Positions 10,996 to 23,980 of a DNA stretch of 64,000 nucleotides are shown piece by piece (the first letter of the stretch is position 1; each line of letters begins with the position of its first letter). This stretch comes from Haemonchus contortus. Its lineage: Eukaryota > Nematoda > Chromadorea > Rhabditida > Trichostrongylidae. The stretch is from the NCBI GenBank assembly GCA_000469685.2, contig LS997565.1, positions 39,680,519-39,744,518 on the forward strand, written 5' to 3'. The notes below the pieces were generated by a model. The model made no database searches, was not told where the DNA came from, and saw only the letters and a list, made by a program, of their open reading frames with translations. The position numbers were made by a program, and so were the translations under genes.

Positions 10996-13900
10996 AATGG
11001 ACCAACGAGGTTGATCAATGACAGAAGCCCTCAAATCTTTATGATTCAAAGCTTCGAATCCTCAGGCTAGTTCTCTTGTTAAACTACGACTTTTTCGAAA
11101 CACTTGTCATTGCTAAGGCGCCTACATGAGGTGTGGGTGGCACATGTTTTCCATCAGAGCATGGGAAAATTTCGTAAAAAGCTGATGCACACTGCTGAAA
11201 ACAGGTGTCTGTCGGCAAAAGCTCGCGGTATGGACTCTTGCTGCAATATGTGGACGGGCTTAGTGTAATCGTACCTACGATGTTAGTGCACGAGATCAGC
11301 TGATTATAGAAAGGCTGGAAAATGTACTCGAACAAATGCACCCCAGGCGCAGTAGTTAGGTAAGGGTCATGGGGTCAGAAACAAATTCTCTTCGAATGAG
11401 TTGTATGCAGGGGAACTATAGGTATGTTCGGAGAGTGTCCTACAAGAAGTTCCTAGACATTCAGAGTTTCTTGGGATGTTTAGAAAGCTTTCATACAGAT
11501 GCTACTGCTCGCTTGTAGCTCATAACATGCCGGCAGACTTCATTAGCTCACAGTCAGTCAACCAGATCGAGACTCATCTTCAGCCTACTTGTTTTCGGCT
11601 CAAGCACGTTGGAAAAAGGCGTGCACCGAACATTTAGAAGGGATCCCAACGCTTGACCCGAGTTTCGTTGAACTTTAAGAGCGGAGAGACTGGTTTCAAA
11701 CTCGTGAGGAAGTAAATGTGTCAAAGTAGGGAGACAGTTCGGCCACTACCATTAGTTCGGCTGTAGGGTCAAGCAAAGAGTGTAGAACCGGATACTATGT
11801 TGAGTATATACAGCTGGGTAGTGTCTTTACAGAGCAATCGTATAGATAGTCCCAGAACATTCTAGATCTTCGCGAAATTTCGGGCACATTCCAAACGGCC
11901 TAGATAAGTATAACGCTCAAGCGATGCTCAGTACTGCTTCATGTCAAGGATATTTAGACTTTCCCTTGAAGGAATACTGAAGTTTTGTACCAATTTTTTA
12001 TATTTTGGCTGGTTCCTACGGTATCCTGGTCTGCTTCCTGGCAGGTCTTGCTTATTATTTTTTGCTGATCGATGCCGAACAACGCATTCTTTGCGGTGGG
12101 GGCGTGCAGATGTCACTAATGATGAGTGATACCCACAACAGCAGCAGCAAAACGGATGTAATGCGAAAGAGGGACAGGAACATGAGGAAGCACTGCCATT
12201 CCCACAATGCCATTTACCAGTGAAAAACTGTTGTTGCATTACAACGAGTTGAAATTTAACCCAACAAAAGAGTTGATTACGAGTATCCCATTGACGTCAC
12301 CACACAACAAAGTTTCGCACTTGTGGGAGTAGGCGAGACTTTGACGATACAAGAAGTGATTCACCAGAATAAACAGCCCTACTCCTACCTCTTCTCCGTA
12401 CCTAATGGCCTTGGCAAGAGGTTTCTATGGTTAGAAGTAACTTAAGGAATGCTCCTCCACATACAGCTCCATTCAGAATCGTAGCGAGGTTTTGAAGCGT
12501 ATTTGGGTTATACAGTGGCTTGGGATGTTCAGCTAATGTACGAGTCAATACTACCATTTTCCCAGTCAATCAGCTGACCCCAAATGTGTGGGATGCTTGT
12601 TTGATTTAGTCCTGACTCGATCCGGTATTTGATACCCGGATCATGAGTGTGCTAGTGCGTGCCATTTGCCTTTACACCCCTATCGCCATTAACTTTTATT
12701 ACAAACCAGAGATCTCGCCATTTATACCCCATTATACGCCGCCTGTGTGGCGGTACTGCCCCAGAATTCACACGAGAAGCGGGAGTGATTTTCCGGAGAG
12801 TGCCTATCATTCCACTGGAAGTTCAAGCTTTCCCGTTCATACTGCGCGACTACGCGCGATCGTGTGCGGCGAGCGCGACGCGATTTTAGGGGAGAGGTTA
12901 CAACACCCATACCGCTTTTCAAATAAATTGTCATTCATCAAGTGGATTCATCTGACCGATAGCACTGATAGAGCCCTTTTTCGACCAACAAGCTAGCATC
13001 TTCATAAAGATTGCAGCACCGAGTGGGTTGGTGGCCTAACTTCCAGTATTCATGACAGAATAAATTTATAGCCCACCTAGTTGTTGTCTACACACTATGA
13101 GGGGCCATAGCAGAAGAAACACTGAGTGCGATAGCAATGCATACATAATCAAATGTGCTATTAACAATCTCACGTTCATGTGATTTCGGTGACGCCGAAA
13201 TCCCTATTCCATACCTTGACAGTAGGGAAGGCGACCGACCAACGGCTGACCCAGTTATGTACTGTGGCATTGGGAGTGGGGACCTTTCTCATGCTGATCG
13301 TTATGATGTGTAAGAGAAAAATACGATTACCATAGCTATTTTGCAAAATTTTTTCACGGTAGCTCTTAATTCCTGCTATTTCAAGAGTAAGTAACCCATC
13401 CCCATCCCGTTAAGACCCATCACCTGTTCGGAACATTTCATCCGGTCAAGACCACATTCCCGTGGCTGCTCCTTAGATAATGAATGGTCGAGGGGGTAAA
13501 CAGAAAAACTCTCACGCGAGGCAGTGGAGCCTACCTTACTTACGGCAAACCAGAAAACTTGAATTCTGCTGTAAGGGGCTGTTTCGGTGCAAGCCATGTA
13601 TGGGCCTCGATGAGATTCTTTCTCTTCTAGAGAGCAGTCGAATCTGAACCGGCGTTGTGAGAAGCATCCCTTTCTGTAAGCGAGATGCATCAATGGCAAC
13701 AACCTCTTGGGTTGAGACAGTTTTACTTATAGCAGTGAGGAAGGGGTTGAACTATGGAACCCAACTTCTTCTGAGTGTAACCTATTTACGCATTCCTCTG
13801 AGGCAATGTTTTGCTACTCGATTAGATTGACTTCCTGTTACATGAGCTAACAATGTTAGCTCCTTGCATACACCTCTCTTTCCCATGAAAATGAGGGTAC

Positions 13901-14109
13901 TTTATAATGAATATGAAGGCGAGAGGCCTGAATGAGGGTTACTGGCTGAAATTGCGGTCCCACTATAAACTAATGATAACAGTTATGATCAACTTTGATC
14001 TACTTCATACTCCCCTCCTTAACGTCATGTTTATTCTGTTGAGTAGGAGGTACACGGCTCACCAACTTACATGGTCAGGGTTTTATCTACCGGTTGTCAT
14101 GCTGCTGGG

Positions 14110-14402
14110 AGGAGGACGTGTAGTGGTGTAGTGTCAATATGTAGCAATCATCTCATACCCGTGGTCCGGAGATCGAACTCCGTATCGGCTGAACAAACCT
14201 TTCAACGTTTCCTAATTGGATAATCGATCCCAAATGCATCTGGTATATCATCAAACTGGTTAGTACTGTACGATGCCAAGTACAGCGGCTAGTCACCACA
14301 AGTCATTGCATTGGCCCACATATGCATTCGGAAAACACCACCACTACTCCGAATGGAATTCGATTGCGGGGCGCATCCTAAAATTGGAATCGATTACCGC
14401 TA
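14110..14402 (+). mobile_element. tRNA-derived SINE, near full length
   Basis: Head GGAGGACGTGTAGTGGTGTA, B-box-like GAGATCGAACTCC, then the body blocks GTCATTGCATTGGCCCACAT and GGAATTCGATTGCGGGGCGC in family order. It lacks the CTTTATCC tail. Confidence 0.75.
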
Positions 14403-15748
14403 ATAAATTTTTCATTTATGATACTGCCATCCCCAAGACCTATAATATCGTCAATTATTGGTAATTAGCAAATTGAACAAAACTGTATGATGTCAAGCAA
14501 GAAGTGATAGCCCAGGGTAGCGGTAGGTATCACCAAAATGTATTGGCTAGGGAACCTCCCCCCCATTCCAATTGGATTAGCTACTATTCTTCCAAACTAC
14601 TATCTCGCATTCCTAGATGAAGTGGAGGCAAAGGTGGCACTGCGAGGAGAACATCTGTATACTGCGTTGGCATTTCGAAGGATCGGATGATATTCGAGCT
14701 GACCAAAATTCTGCTTTACCTCTGCACAGACTCAGAAGAGGCCGCTCCGTTCCACCCTGACCTAGTCAACCTGTGTATGCCTTGAAACCAAACTTTGACC
14801 TCATAAATCTATGATAACCTTTGTTTGCACTAAATTGAATAAGGTTCATATCTCATTGTTAGATCAGCTTCGATACAGCTGCACTGCATCTGCGACTCCG
14901 AAGAACTTAGCAGGCGCTTCGGTTTTCACACATATTTTTCAGGTAGGGTTCTTTGGCTGATAAACACCTGACGCAATTCCTATCAGTCATTCATCAATGT
15001 TGTGGGAGTCGAGTGAAGGTGGTGCCAAACAGATGGCAACTGACAACAACCATACATCTAAGCATCTGCTTCCACAAAAAATGGATGATACGTTGGGTAG
15101 TCTGGGAAAGGTCTGGATGAAGGGGGAACAAAAGGGCAGAATTGGCTGCAGATGGGACACCGTCTTGTTGGATTCATAGAACAGCAATTGACGTCATTAG
15201 ATAAGCCTCAATCGTAATTGAGTGCTAAACTGCATCCTCTGGGAATAATAGCTGGGAAGATGAAATCAATGTTGAAGATCGAATGAGTCCAAATCTGAGT
15301 GTTTCGTGCTTTTGAAGTGGGTATACCTGTTCACAAACCACTGCCTATCAACCTCAGCGCGATAGAAGATGACCCTCTGCAGCTCATGTCTTTCTGGCTT
15401 TGGAATTCCGTAGCAGAACAATATTATCTACGGTTAAGGTTTCGGCGAAGTCAGTCTACTATATGTGGAGATTCAATGGGGCTGTTGGCAGGGGATCTAA
15501 TCATTAGGTGTTGTTTCCGCTATTATGGAAACAAGAAGCAGATTATGCTTTCTGCTGTGGGTATTCCTTCAGAATCGGCTGCTCAATGGTATTGTATAGT
15601 TGTATTGAAGACGGAGAGCTCTTCCCGAGTATTCAGCAAAAACGCTGAAAGCTAAATAAACAAAAAACATAATTCATAAACATAAATCAGTACAAACCTA
15701 TCTTTCGAGTTACTCCTAACTGACTCATCTCAATTCGCGGAGCAATTC

Positions 15749-15817
15749 CCACCTTTATCATAATGACTGAAAGTTTTGTGCTTGGATTGAAAAATTGACA
15801 AGCAAACTGATACACCA
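15749..15817. repeat. Fragment of the 909-1184 inverted-repeat family
   Basis: It contains CACCTTTATCATAATGACTG, AAAGTTTTGTG and AAACTGATACACC in the same order and spacing as the left arm of the element at 909-1184. The complementary arm is absent. Confidence 0.6.
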
Positions 15818-16243
15818 GGTCACTGTTTTATCGAAAGAAAAGAGTACTCGGAAGAACCGGAGAATTTCCGTGGCTGGGATATTCAGCCGGTACACCCAAT
15901 GCCATCCAAGGCTATTCACTGTTATTTTTGTACAATAGTTGTGATGACATACTTATACTTGTGCTTAGATTAAGCCAAACAACCGTTGCTTTCCTAATGT
16001 ACCGACGTATATCGCTAAATTCTAACCTCTAGGTAGCCTACTTCAGGCAATGAACGGCGTCACTGATCTTCGTTCGTTGAAGCAACTAGGTAATACTGAT
16101 CTTCCTCGGTGGCGAGAACTCGTACCCCTCTCCACTGGTTGAAGGATGAAGAGTAGGGTTTATAGTTATGTTGCTTCCCTTCTTGGATTTCGTCGACGCG
16201 TCCAGAATTGCTGACACAACGAATTGCACTGGCTTGCGAGCTA

Positions 16244-16765
16244 CAGTAGCGCTCAAAAGTCATCGGTGAAATGGTTCGTCAGCCGTACTTTTCACTCGTA
16301 ACTCCTTTCCTACAGGATCTAATCATGCGAAATTTCTATAGTCGGAGCCTGGGTGTATTGTGAATATTTACCACTATCAACTTGCAATCTGATCATGTTC
16401 CAGATATTCCAAAGATCATGAACTCAAAATCGACTGCAAATACAGATGCTGGTCTTTCTAGAATCTCTTTCCTTTCTGCCATGTCTAAAATGTACGAGCG
16501 GTAATGCCGAACACCATAGATGAGAAAAACGCACATAACGTGGGAATAAGTGCAGACGTCAACAACTTTACTTTTAGCAAAATCTGCTACCGTAACAAAC
16601 ACCTTGCTCTATCCGTGGATATTGCAGCTTCGCAGTCAAATAGTGTTGGGTGGGGTGAAATATGCTCTAGATGAACATATCCAAATTTTGCGCAATTTTA
16701 CTAAGAAAAAAGTTATGAACGGAAAAGCGCCGAAGCATTTCACCGAAGACTTTTGAGCGCTACTG
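16244..16765. mobile_element. Tc1/mariner-type MITE, copy 1
   Basis: The 522-bp element starts CAGTAGCGCTCAAAAGT and ends with the reverse complement. Terminal inverted repeats are about 30 bp with one mismatch, running through TTCGGTGAAATG. It is flanked by TA on both sides, the Tc1/mariner target duplication. CAGT...ACTG ends are common in Tc1 elements. No transposase frame is present, so it would have depended on enzyme supplied in trans. A second copy with recognisably homologous interior lies at 61215-61722 in the opposite orientation. Confidence 0.92.
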
Positions 16766-18684
16766 TATGTCAGTGCTTAGGCGACTAGCGATTTGGAGTT
16801 TCAACCCGGCTGGGATTACAGTGCTTGTATGACAGTGTACCTTTTGTCTTTACCCCACCTTCATCCCGTGTTTGCTATAATGCTAAAAATGCGAATTACT
16901 CGAAGCGTTAGAAATCAGAAATGGGTTAGGGCTTTCCGAGGTTGAGACAAGTCACGGCAGCCCTCACTGGGAAGCCTCAGCTACAGCTGGTCCAGTCATC
17001 TAGCCTGTGACCCTTTGAACGGCTATGGAACAGAAACTGTTGAAAAAGGCCTTTTGGAAATAGAGCAGCTTACAGTCTAATTTTTTAGAAAGTAGATGAA
17101 TTCTACTCTAGAGCTGTTGAAGTATGTAAGTAAGTAATAGTAGAAGTAGAAGTATGCCTTCAGTAGGGATAGTTGGATAGCCACAAATTAAAGCTTCTAG
17201 GCTTTAGAGAGCAAGCCTTCAAAGTGCAGCCTATAAAGGTTGTCGACAAACCTTGTAAAAGCTTCCGCCCAAATTAGAACACTCTTCAAGTTTTGGGCGA
17301 TAGAAGGGGTACATCAAGAAAGTCCCTTTTGCAGGGCACAGAAATGGTATTCGGTCGAGCTTCTGCTCCAGAATTCAAACTTAATCCTAGTTGGCACCCC
17401 CTCTTCTTACCCTCTTTGAAGGCGAGTCACAACGGCTATCTATCAAGCCATCCAGTCAGCACAGGTCCCACTATTGTTATAATTTTTTGTAAGAGGAAGG
17501 TCTGATTCTCACCGGATTCTCATTCCAATTTTCAATTTTCGACAATAAAATAGGCCTATTACCACATGAAATTAATTGTCCCCAGCGTATCACGAAATGT
17601 CCTCCATGCCGAGAGCCGGACGTTTGGTCGCCGAATTCAATCGGGCATATCCCTCCGTCAAAAACATAGATATTGTTCAATTAGATGGATGACGTGAATT
17701 AATGGGCGGAATACCCTCATAATAAACTCGTCTTTCTGACATGCAAGCCATTGCCGTTTGGGCCAGCACAGCCACTCCTTTCGAATCAGCTCCAAGGAAG
17801 GCAGCCTTCGATGAGCTGCTGGTGACTGCGCTGTATCGCTACTCTTCGTGCTTTCAAAAGCAGGCTTTTCGAATTCAAAGAACGGCATAGGCACTTACCC
17901 GAAACTTATAAGCAAGAAAAGTGAAGTGTGGTAAGGCGTCAGTAAGTGCCAAAGAAAACTTTTAAAAAATGTATCCTGCTCCACGATCGGCTGCTATCCT
18001 TGTGGGAGGGCTCTGACCATCAAGAATCTCACAGTAACCCCGTTGACAAGCGTTTTACCCTGGTACGTTAGGTTCTGTTGGAGACCTCCACGAAAATTTC
18101 GGTTGACTCCTGCACAATGTGGCTGTCACTAGCAGTGGTTACTCCGCATATCGAACCTTGTAGAGCCGAGCTTTCTTCGAAAACAAATTTTGCAGAATAA
18201 ATCGCATTGTGGGCTGCTTCGAAGTACTGAACAGGGAATTCAACAACAACCAACGGGCACAGATATATACTACCCTCTCAGTGAACTTTTGTCGAAACCC
18301 ATGACAGATCCTTGGACAGATCAAGAAAAACGTGATAGCGTGTTCCAAAGTATGTAGGTGAGGAGAGGTCAGGGGTAGGTGAGGTTTTTTCGGAAAATGT
18401 CGATCCCTTTTCAAGTGATACCAAGAAAGAATGGTCACAATTCTTCAGCGACGTTTCAGATATTTGGACTCAATATCAGAAATTGGGGAGGGCCCATTGG
18501 GCGATTCTGTGTAAGACCAAATTAAAGACCGTAGCGCTGAAACTCTGTCCTGTTATGGACGATTGGTAGAGAGCGAGGAAAAGGAGGAAACTTAACCCGA
18601 CGGCTCTGTAATAAGCAAGGCACATGGACAGTAATTCATTACATGGCGAGCCAGGCTAGCAGCAAATTGCAATTTGGGTCGATG

Positions 18685-18836
18685 TAATGGTACCAGACTG
18701 GTCTGGAATGAATTAGGCACTACTTGTACATTAGCTGGCCTTTCCAAGACATTATACCGGCAATATACCCATGCAAAACACTCCTACGACTCTAAATGGA
18801 AATTGAATGCGGAGCGCGATCACACAATTCTAACGG
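18685..18836 (+). mobile_element. tRNA-derived SINE, 5' truncated
   Basis: The body begins at TAATGGTACCAGACTGGTCT and continues with TACATTAGCTGGCC, CACTCCTACGACTCTAAATG and GAATGCGGAGCGC in family order. No tRNA-like head is recognisable upstream. Confidence 0.7.
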
Positions 18837-20697
18837 ACCACCGTCGAAGAGCTTTATCCTTCATCTATGTTCGATTTACTCAAAAATTGAATACTTCCGA
18901 GTAAATGGAAAATTAGCGTCGAAACCACTTAGCGGAGATCCTAAAATAGCCCGCTTAGTTTTACTACTGATTCTGCCCTCAAAGGATAATTCAATCTATC
19001 CTTTCGAGTATCCATTCAATCTGAGCTAATTATTGTTCAACTCGTGTGCAACCTAAATGTCAGCTTAAAATTCCATACCATGATGGGTAAATTCAGAGAA
19101 GGAGAAGAAAAGAATTGGATCACTAACATCATAATTTTCCCAGGAGGTACGGGTACATTTAATGATATTGCAGTCGATTGAAATGACTTTCTGTCCCACA
19201 TAGTCACATTGCGGCCGCAAGACTTGTGGGCTATCAAGATCGGAAAAGATGATGATGCTATTTAGTCCAATTCTGAAGTTGACTTGGAAATTCCTCGATA
19301 AACCAATGTGACTTCCAGCAAATGAATTAGCCATACCAGATGTACCTTATGGAAACGGACTTTTGGTATGCTCAACTAAAGTTGTGGACAACTCTAGTTT
19401 TCTGTTCCATGAACCTCGCTGGAACCTATTAGAGCCCAAAGTTCATGATATGTCTCGTGTGACTGCGGGTTCCGAATAAGTGCGCCGCCGTCTGTAAGAG
19501 TATCGGTACCACCCGCATAAGCGTGCTATTCAATGGCGACGTGAGACTTCATCGTGAATGGTGCAGCCTTGACGGGCACTTTTCGGGTGTCTCGTTCAGC
19601 TGGACACGTCCTGGAGCTCAGTCTAGGGTATTTTCCGGCCCAACAATGTCTGCTGTATATCCTTGGAAGCCGCAGGTTCATCGTAAGAAATACCAACAAC
19701 TATTTAAATCGTGGATCGTACCGTCATGTGCGCGACTCTAATAACAATTCCATACGAGCAGTCTTCGATAAAATTTATGAGGTCTTCTTCAATTTATATT
19801 AGATAAGCCATGATGATTGTCACTCGGCTACTGTTGGTGAGGTCCGCAGATGGGCTAAGACAGTAGTTGCGATGCTAGGCAGGATTAGGTGCGTCGAAAA
19901 AGTATAGCACCGCTTCACCGACATCGGTAAAACCACTGATCGAGGATACGTTCGTTCTATAAAGGCGGCACATCTGAAACGAGTGCTTCGAGAGCTGCAT
20001 GTCCCTTTCTACATATCAACTCCCTCCACTCTCAACTTTAAAAAGTGGGCCACACGCACTCTATTGGGTCCAGCATCGTGAATGGAAGTTTATGTCGGCC
20101 ACGTCCAAAATGGGCTGTTTGCTGCCTGGAACTCTCATATTCACGTTTTCATTTTGTACAGTGGGAGTCCGAGGAAAGAGTAAGTTTCTAGTCTGGGTCC
20201 ATCACATAAAAAGTCGTTTAGGGCCGTAATCCATTTTGGTGGTCTCAAGCTCGGCCAGTAAGCTACAATTTCTTGGTTGGTAACCCTTCACCTGCTGGTA
20301 ACCTTTAATCAGACCTTGCAGACCAGACATTCGAAAGGAGCGAAACCCTTCTTATTTCCATCTAGTACATTTATCTACAATATGATACTAATTAGTAATG
20401 CATGGTGTCCATTCTGCCAAAAAATGAGATTAATGCTATGCATTTTGAATAATTTCTCTCTGGAACTGTCAATTAGTTGCAGGGTTCGTAACCCCTCCCT
20501 TATATAGCGAACTGAAAATTCTGCGGCAGCATTATGGGGTGATTTCGAAGGAAATGAGGTAGAATGGAGTTAAGCATTAGAGGCTTAAATGAATCACGAG
20601 TGGCTTCATTCGTTTTTTTTTTCGAAAGTAATTGACGTCTGGGAAACATCTGAAGCGGCACGTTCGAGTAAAGGGTAAATCTATGGCGTTCATCACT

Positions 20698-20917
20698 CCC
20701 GTTATTGGAATGCCTTCACGATTTCAAGTCGGAATCGTAGAGGCGTTTCGAATGTGTGTGGCCTCTACAATGACTTCCGGAGGCCAGTCTAGATATGAGT
20801 AAGTTCTTGTATATACTCAGATAACTACCAATCAACCAGCGTCAGCTATCACTCCGGAGGTCGATCCCTAGACCATGCGTGTAGGATAGTGTACTTGCCA
20901 CTACACCGCACTGGTCC
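20698..20917 (-). mobile_element. tRNA-derived SINE, minus orientation
   Basis: The reverse-complemented head TGTACTTGCCACTACACCGC marks the 5' end at the right. A B-box-like GGTCGATCCC precedes it, and GGAATCGTAGAGGCGTTTCG near the left border matches the body. Confidence 0.75.
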
Positions 20918-21025
20918 TTATAGTGATGGAGAATTACTGAACTAATTTACAAGGTAGAAGCTCCGGCGTAAGAGTGGGAACGACATAAATCGGGAAAGCT
21001 TGCTGGGGCTCACACAGGAAAGATA

Positions 21026-21297
21026 ATGACAAAGTCCTGAGCTACCAATCCATCACTGGGACGCGCCCGCAATCGACTTCTCTTCAGGATCGTAGTGGCG
21101 TTTGAAATACATATTTGGCCGAAACAGTGATCTGTGGTGGCCAGCCTATGTGTAGGTCCGTACTTTTATCCTCCTTGACGAGTCTGGTGCCAACTAACAG
21201 TCCCGCTGGGATGGAAGGTTCGTCTGGCTCTGGAGGTGCCAATCCGGAATCCCTCCCTCCGTGCTAGTAGGCCATTTGTCATTGCACACCTCTCTGC
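21026..21297 (-). mobile_element. tRNA-derived SINE, minus orientation
   Basis: Body blocks GGATCGTAGTGGCGTTTGAA, GGTGGCCAGCC and TTTTATCCTCCTTGACGAGT lie in reverse-complement family order. The decayed head GCCATTTGTCATTGCACACC closes it on the right. It ends about 500 bp before the first recognised exon of the STAC-like gene. Confidence 0.8.
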
Positions 21298-21817
21298 CCA
21301 TGGTCACACATAAAAATTATATATGCTGCTTTAAATCACCTATGCTATTCTGAAATGGGTCGTCGTAAAATGGGTACTGCCCCATTCATTCATCTACCAC
21401 TCTTTCTTCCCATAATTGGGCGACAGCCTATGGTGGCAATGAAAAGCATAACGATCTCCGCTGGTGACAGGGTTCGAATGAGGGCGAAAAATTGAGTTTT
21501 CATACTGGCAAGAAAAAAGTTCTGCATGGATTTCTACCTGGACAGACTCCAGGTAACCTCGTTTCGGAAATAGCCGCCCTGAAAAAATGAGGTCACCCTG
21601 AGAACTACTATGAGCTGCATCAAAATGGGGTCCACTACTAATCCCTCGCCAGTATTTATCTCGGCCATTGCGTAGCGCGTAGGCTAATTAGGCGCTAACT
21701 CTTTCGACTAAAGGGGCACATCGTACTTCCCCCTCCCTCACATTCTGCCGCGTTTTTTTTCGTCGCCAAGCAATGCGCTCCGCCTCCCGTTGAGATCGCA
21801 TTTGTTCGTGGTTGGAC

Positions 21818-22229
21818 ATGAGCCGCCGTCTCTCCCTACCCCAGACCCCGATGTCAACACCAATGTCTGTTGGCTCGGGGTTAATTGGAAGTGGAATGCC
21901 TTTTGGACCATCATTACAACCATTCGAACGTCGCCAACTACCATTACGACCGAACAAAAGTTTGACATGCCTGGCTAAGCCGGCCATCAACCAGACAGCT
22001 AAAGTTCGACATTCACAGCCAGATCTGTACAGTTCATTACGGAGTGAACGATTTCCACTGGAATTATGCAATCAAATACGTCCACGATTGTTACCAGCGC
22101 CGAAAAGTCATATTCCAAAACGGTTCCTGAAACGAAGTAATCAATCCGACTTAGCTGTACGATTACAGAAACATCACAATGAAAGTTCGGATGCACAAAG
22201 CAATGAGAGTACGCCGAGCCGAGATATCA
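21818..22229 (+). CDS. STAC-like gene, exon 1 of the model (N-terminal linker)
   Basis: The frame encodes 137 residues starting MSRRLSLPQTP. It is rich in serine, proline and basic residues (SDLAVRLQKHHNESS near the end) and looks like a disordered linker. It ends ATATCA before a strong GTGAGT donor, leaving one base (A) for the next exon. The frame is open back to a TGA at 21791-21793. The ATG at 21818 has purines at -3 and +4, but the exon could also be internal, entered at an AG near 21794. No CxxC pairs or transmembrane segment are seen. In STAC proteins the C1 domain would precede such a linker, so a missing upstream exon is plausible. Confidence 0.7.
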
Positions 22230-23790
22230 GTGAGTTATTTTTCTAATGATTTTTATTCAACTTGTCATATTTCATCATGTTTCTGGGGAAAAGCAGTGGG
22301 TCATCCATCGGTCCATGAAAGACCCATTTGGGAAGGGTTCGTGATTACAGTGATGTTTTTACTTGAGCATCAGCATCTAGAGAGAATGAGTTGTGCCTTT
22401 CAAATTTCTGTCGTTTCGAAAGTAATCTAGCGATGTGCCCAACGGGCGATATGCCTTCACATCGAGACATTCCCGAGCAAGTTTCTCAAAGACCTCATCA
22501 AATGGTATCAATGACCGAGAAATTCTGATACCTGATGCTAACTAATGGTATTAGTTGATAGTCGCCCCGCTAAGTTCAGTTTGAGAGCAATATGAAGGTT
22601 TTTAAATCATCATTTCTCCAAAGCTAAGTGGGAATTTTCCGGGAAGTTTTCCCATGAGAAGATATTCAGGTACATATTCGCCATGTGACGTAGATGACAG
22701 TATTCGAGGCTACAATGTTTGCCCATCTATACCATATTTATACTTGTTTATTTGTTCAACCTTTGATTTTTTGACCTGTTTACAAGGAAAACTACTGGAA
22801 AACTTGGTTCTTTCCGGAAATTCTCAAGCAATTGGGACAATTCTGTAGATATTTTAATCGATCTTGTTTCCAGGTGTTCCAAAAAATTAAAATAAACAAG
22901 GAAAACTCAACATTGACTCAACTTTATAAAGTTTATATCAAGTTCGGTACAGTGTCTTGCATTCGGCTTATTCTATGTTTTGAAGATGATTTATTTTTTG
23001 TATTATTACTTTAATCGATGAAAATCGTGTTGGAAGGCAAAACATCGGCGTGTTCCTCAGGAATTCTTACGGTGATCCTGAATTATAAGGTAAAACTCAG
23101 AGGATTTTGATGAAATCCAAGTCTGAGTGACCATATAGAGGACTTTTGCGCTTTCCGGCTTGCCCATGTAAGTGCTATCGGAACCTATTGTCACGGCATA
23201 TTTCCTTATAACCGAGAACTTAGACCGACTACACGCTTGATACCGATAGCGGGGCCTTGGTGTTCCCTGTCAACAGCTCTGATGACGTTAGGTCTTCTCT
23301 ACCCAATGGTTTTCAAAAGTTCATGCTGCCCTCGTACTGTGTCCCTTAATGTTTGAGCACTGGGCGCATATTTCCTTGGGACACTGAACACAAGATTCGT
23401 CATTGAGCAGTATGTCTTGTGTTTATGCCTATAGCTAGCGTTTCTATTCAGAAAAATATTGCAAGGGCTTCATATTATTATGCTGCCACAAAACAGAAAT
23501 GTAGACGGAAATAGATCCAATTAAGAAGGTTTTTCTTGCGAAAGGAGGTGCATGAATGAGGCAAAAGCTGTCTTCATCCAAGGGGAAATGGCTTTTATGA
23601 TATTCAGTTCCATTAGATTAAAACGGCATACTGTCCGAGCTACCGAAAAACCCAGAAATACTCGAAGAGTCAAAGGAGAAGCCTTTGCTTCAAGGTCTAT
23701 GGCTGAAGTTAGTTTGAGACCAACCTATCTCACCCAGCAACTGGAGGAGATCCTTACCTGGGGAGGTTATGTAGGGTACTGTAGTGCGTA

Positions 23791-23980
23791 AAGAGGAGGT
23801 AGTGAAGTGGTAAGTGCACTATCACACATGCACGGGCGCTGGTCGCATCACAGACCGAAACCCACCCATGACAATCGAGCTTTCCATCCCTCTGGGGTTG
23901 GTTAATTGGTAGCAGACTCGTCTGGGGCACAACCCAAAACAGGATTGACTTACGTAACAAGACTCTGTCCCTTATCCTTT
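23791..23980 (+). mobile_element. tRNA-derived SINE, internally deleted
   Basis: The head GAGGAGGTAGTGAAGTGGTA and body start GGTTAATTGGTAGCAGACTC are joined almost directly to the 3' end (AACCCAAAACAGGATTGACT, then the tail CTTATCCTTT). The GGCTGGCC to TCGAATGCGG part is deleted. Confidence 0.75.

Larger units (their letters stand above)
7852..16243. other. Intergenic, with SINE copies and no recognised gene
   Basis: Outside the SINEs and one inverted-repeat fragment listed separately, I see only short overlapping open frames. Slightly longer minus-strand frames at 10067-10629 have no motif I can name. Confidence 0.4.
16766..21817. other. Upstream of the STAC-like gene, no recognised exon
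   Basis: Three SINE copies lie here. I looked for a zinc-binding C1 pattern (paired CxxC with histidines) that would encode the missing domain of the downstream gene and did not find one. Small exons could have been missed. Confidence 0.4.
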
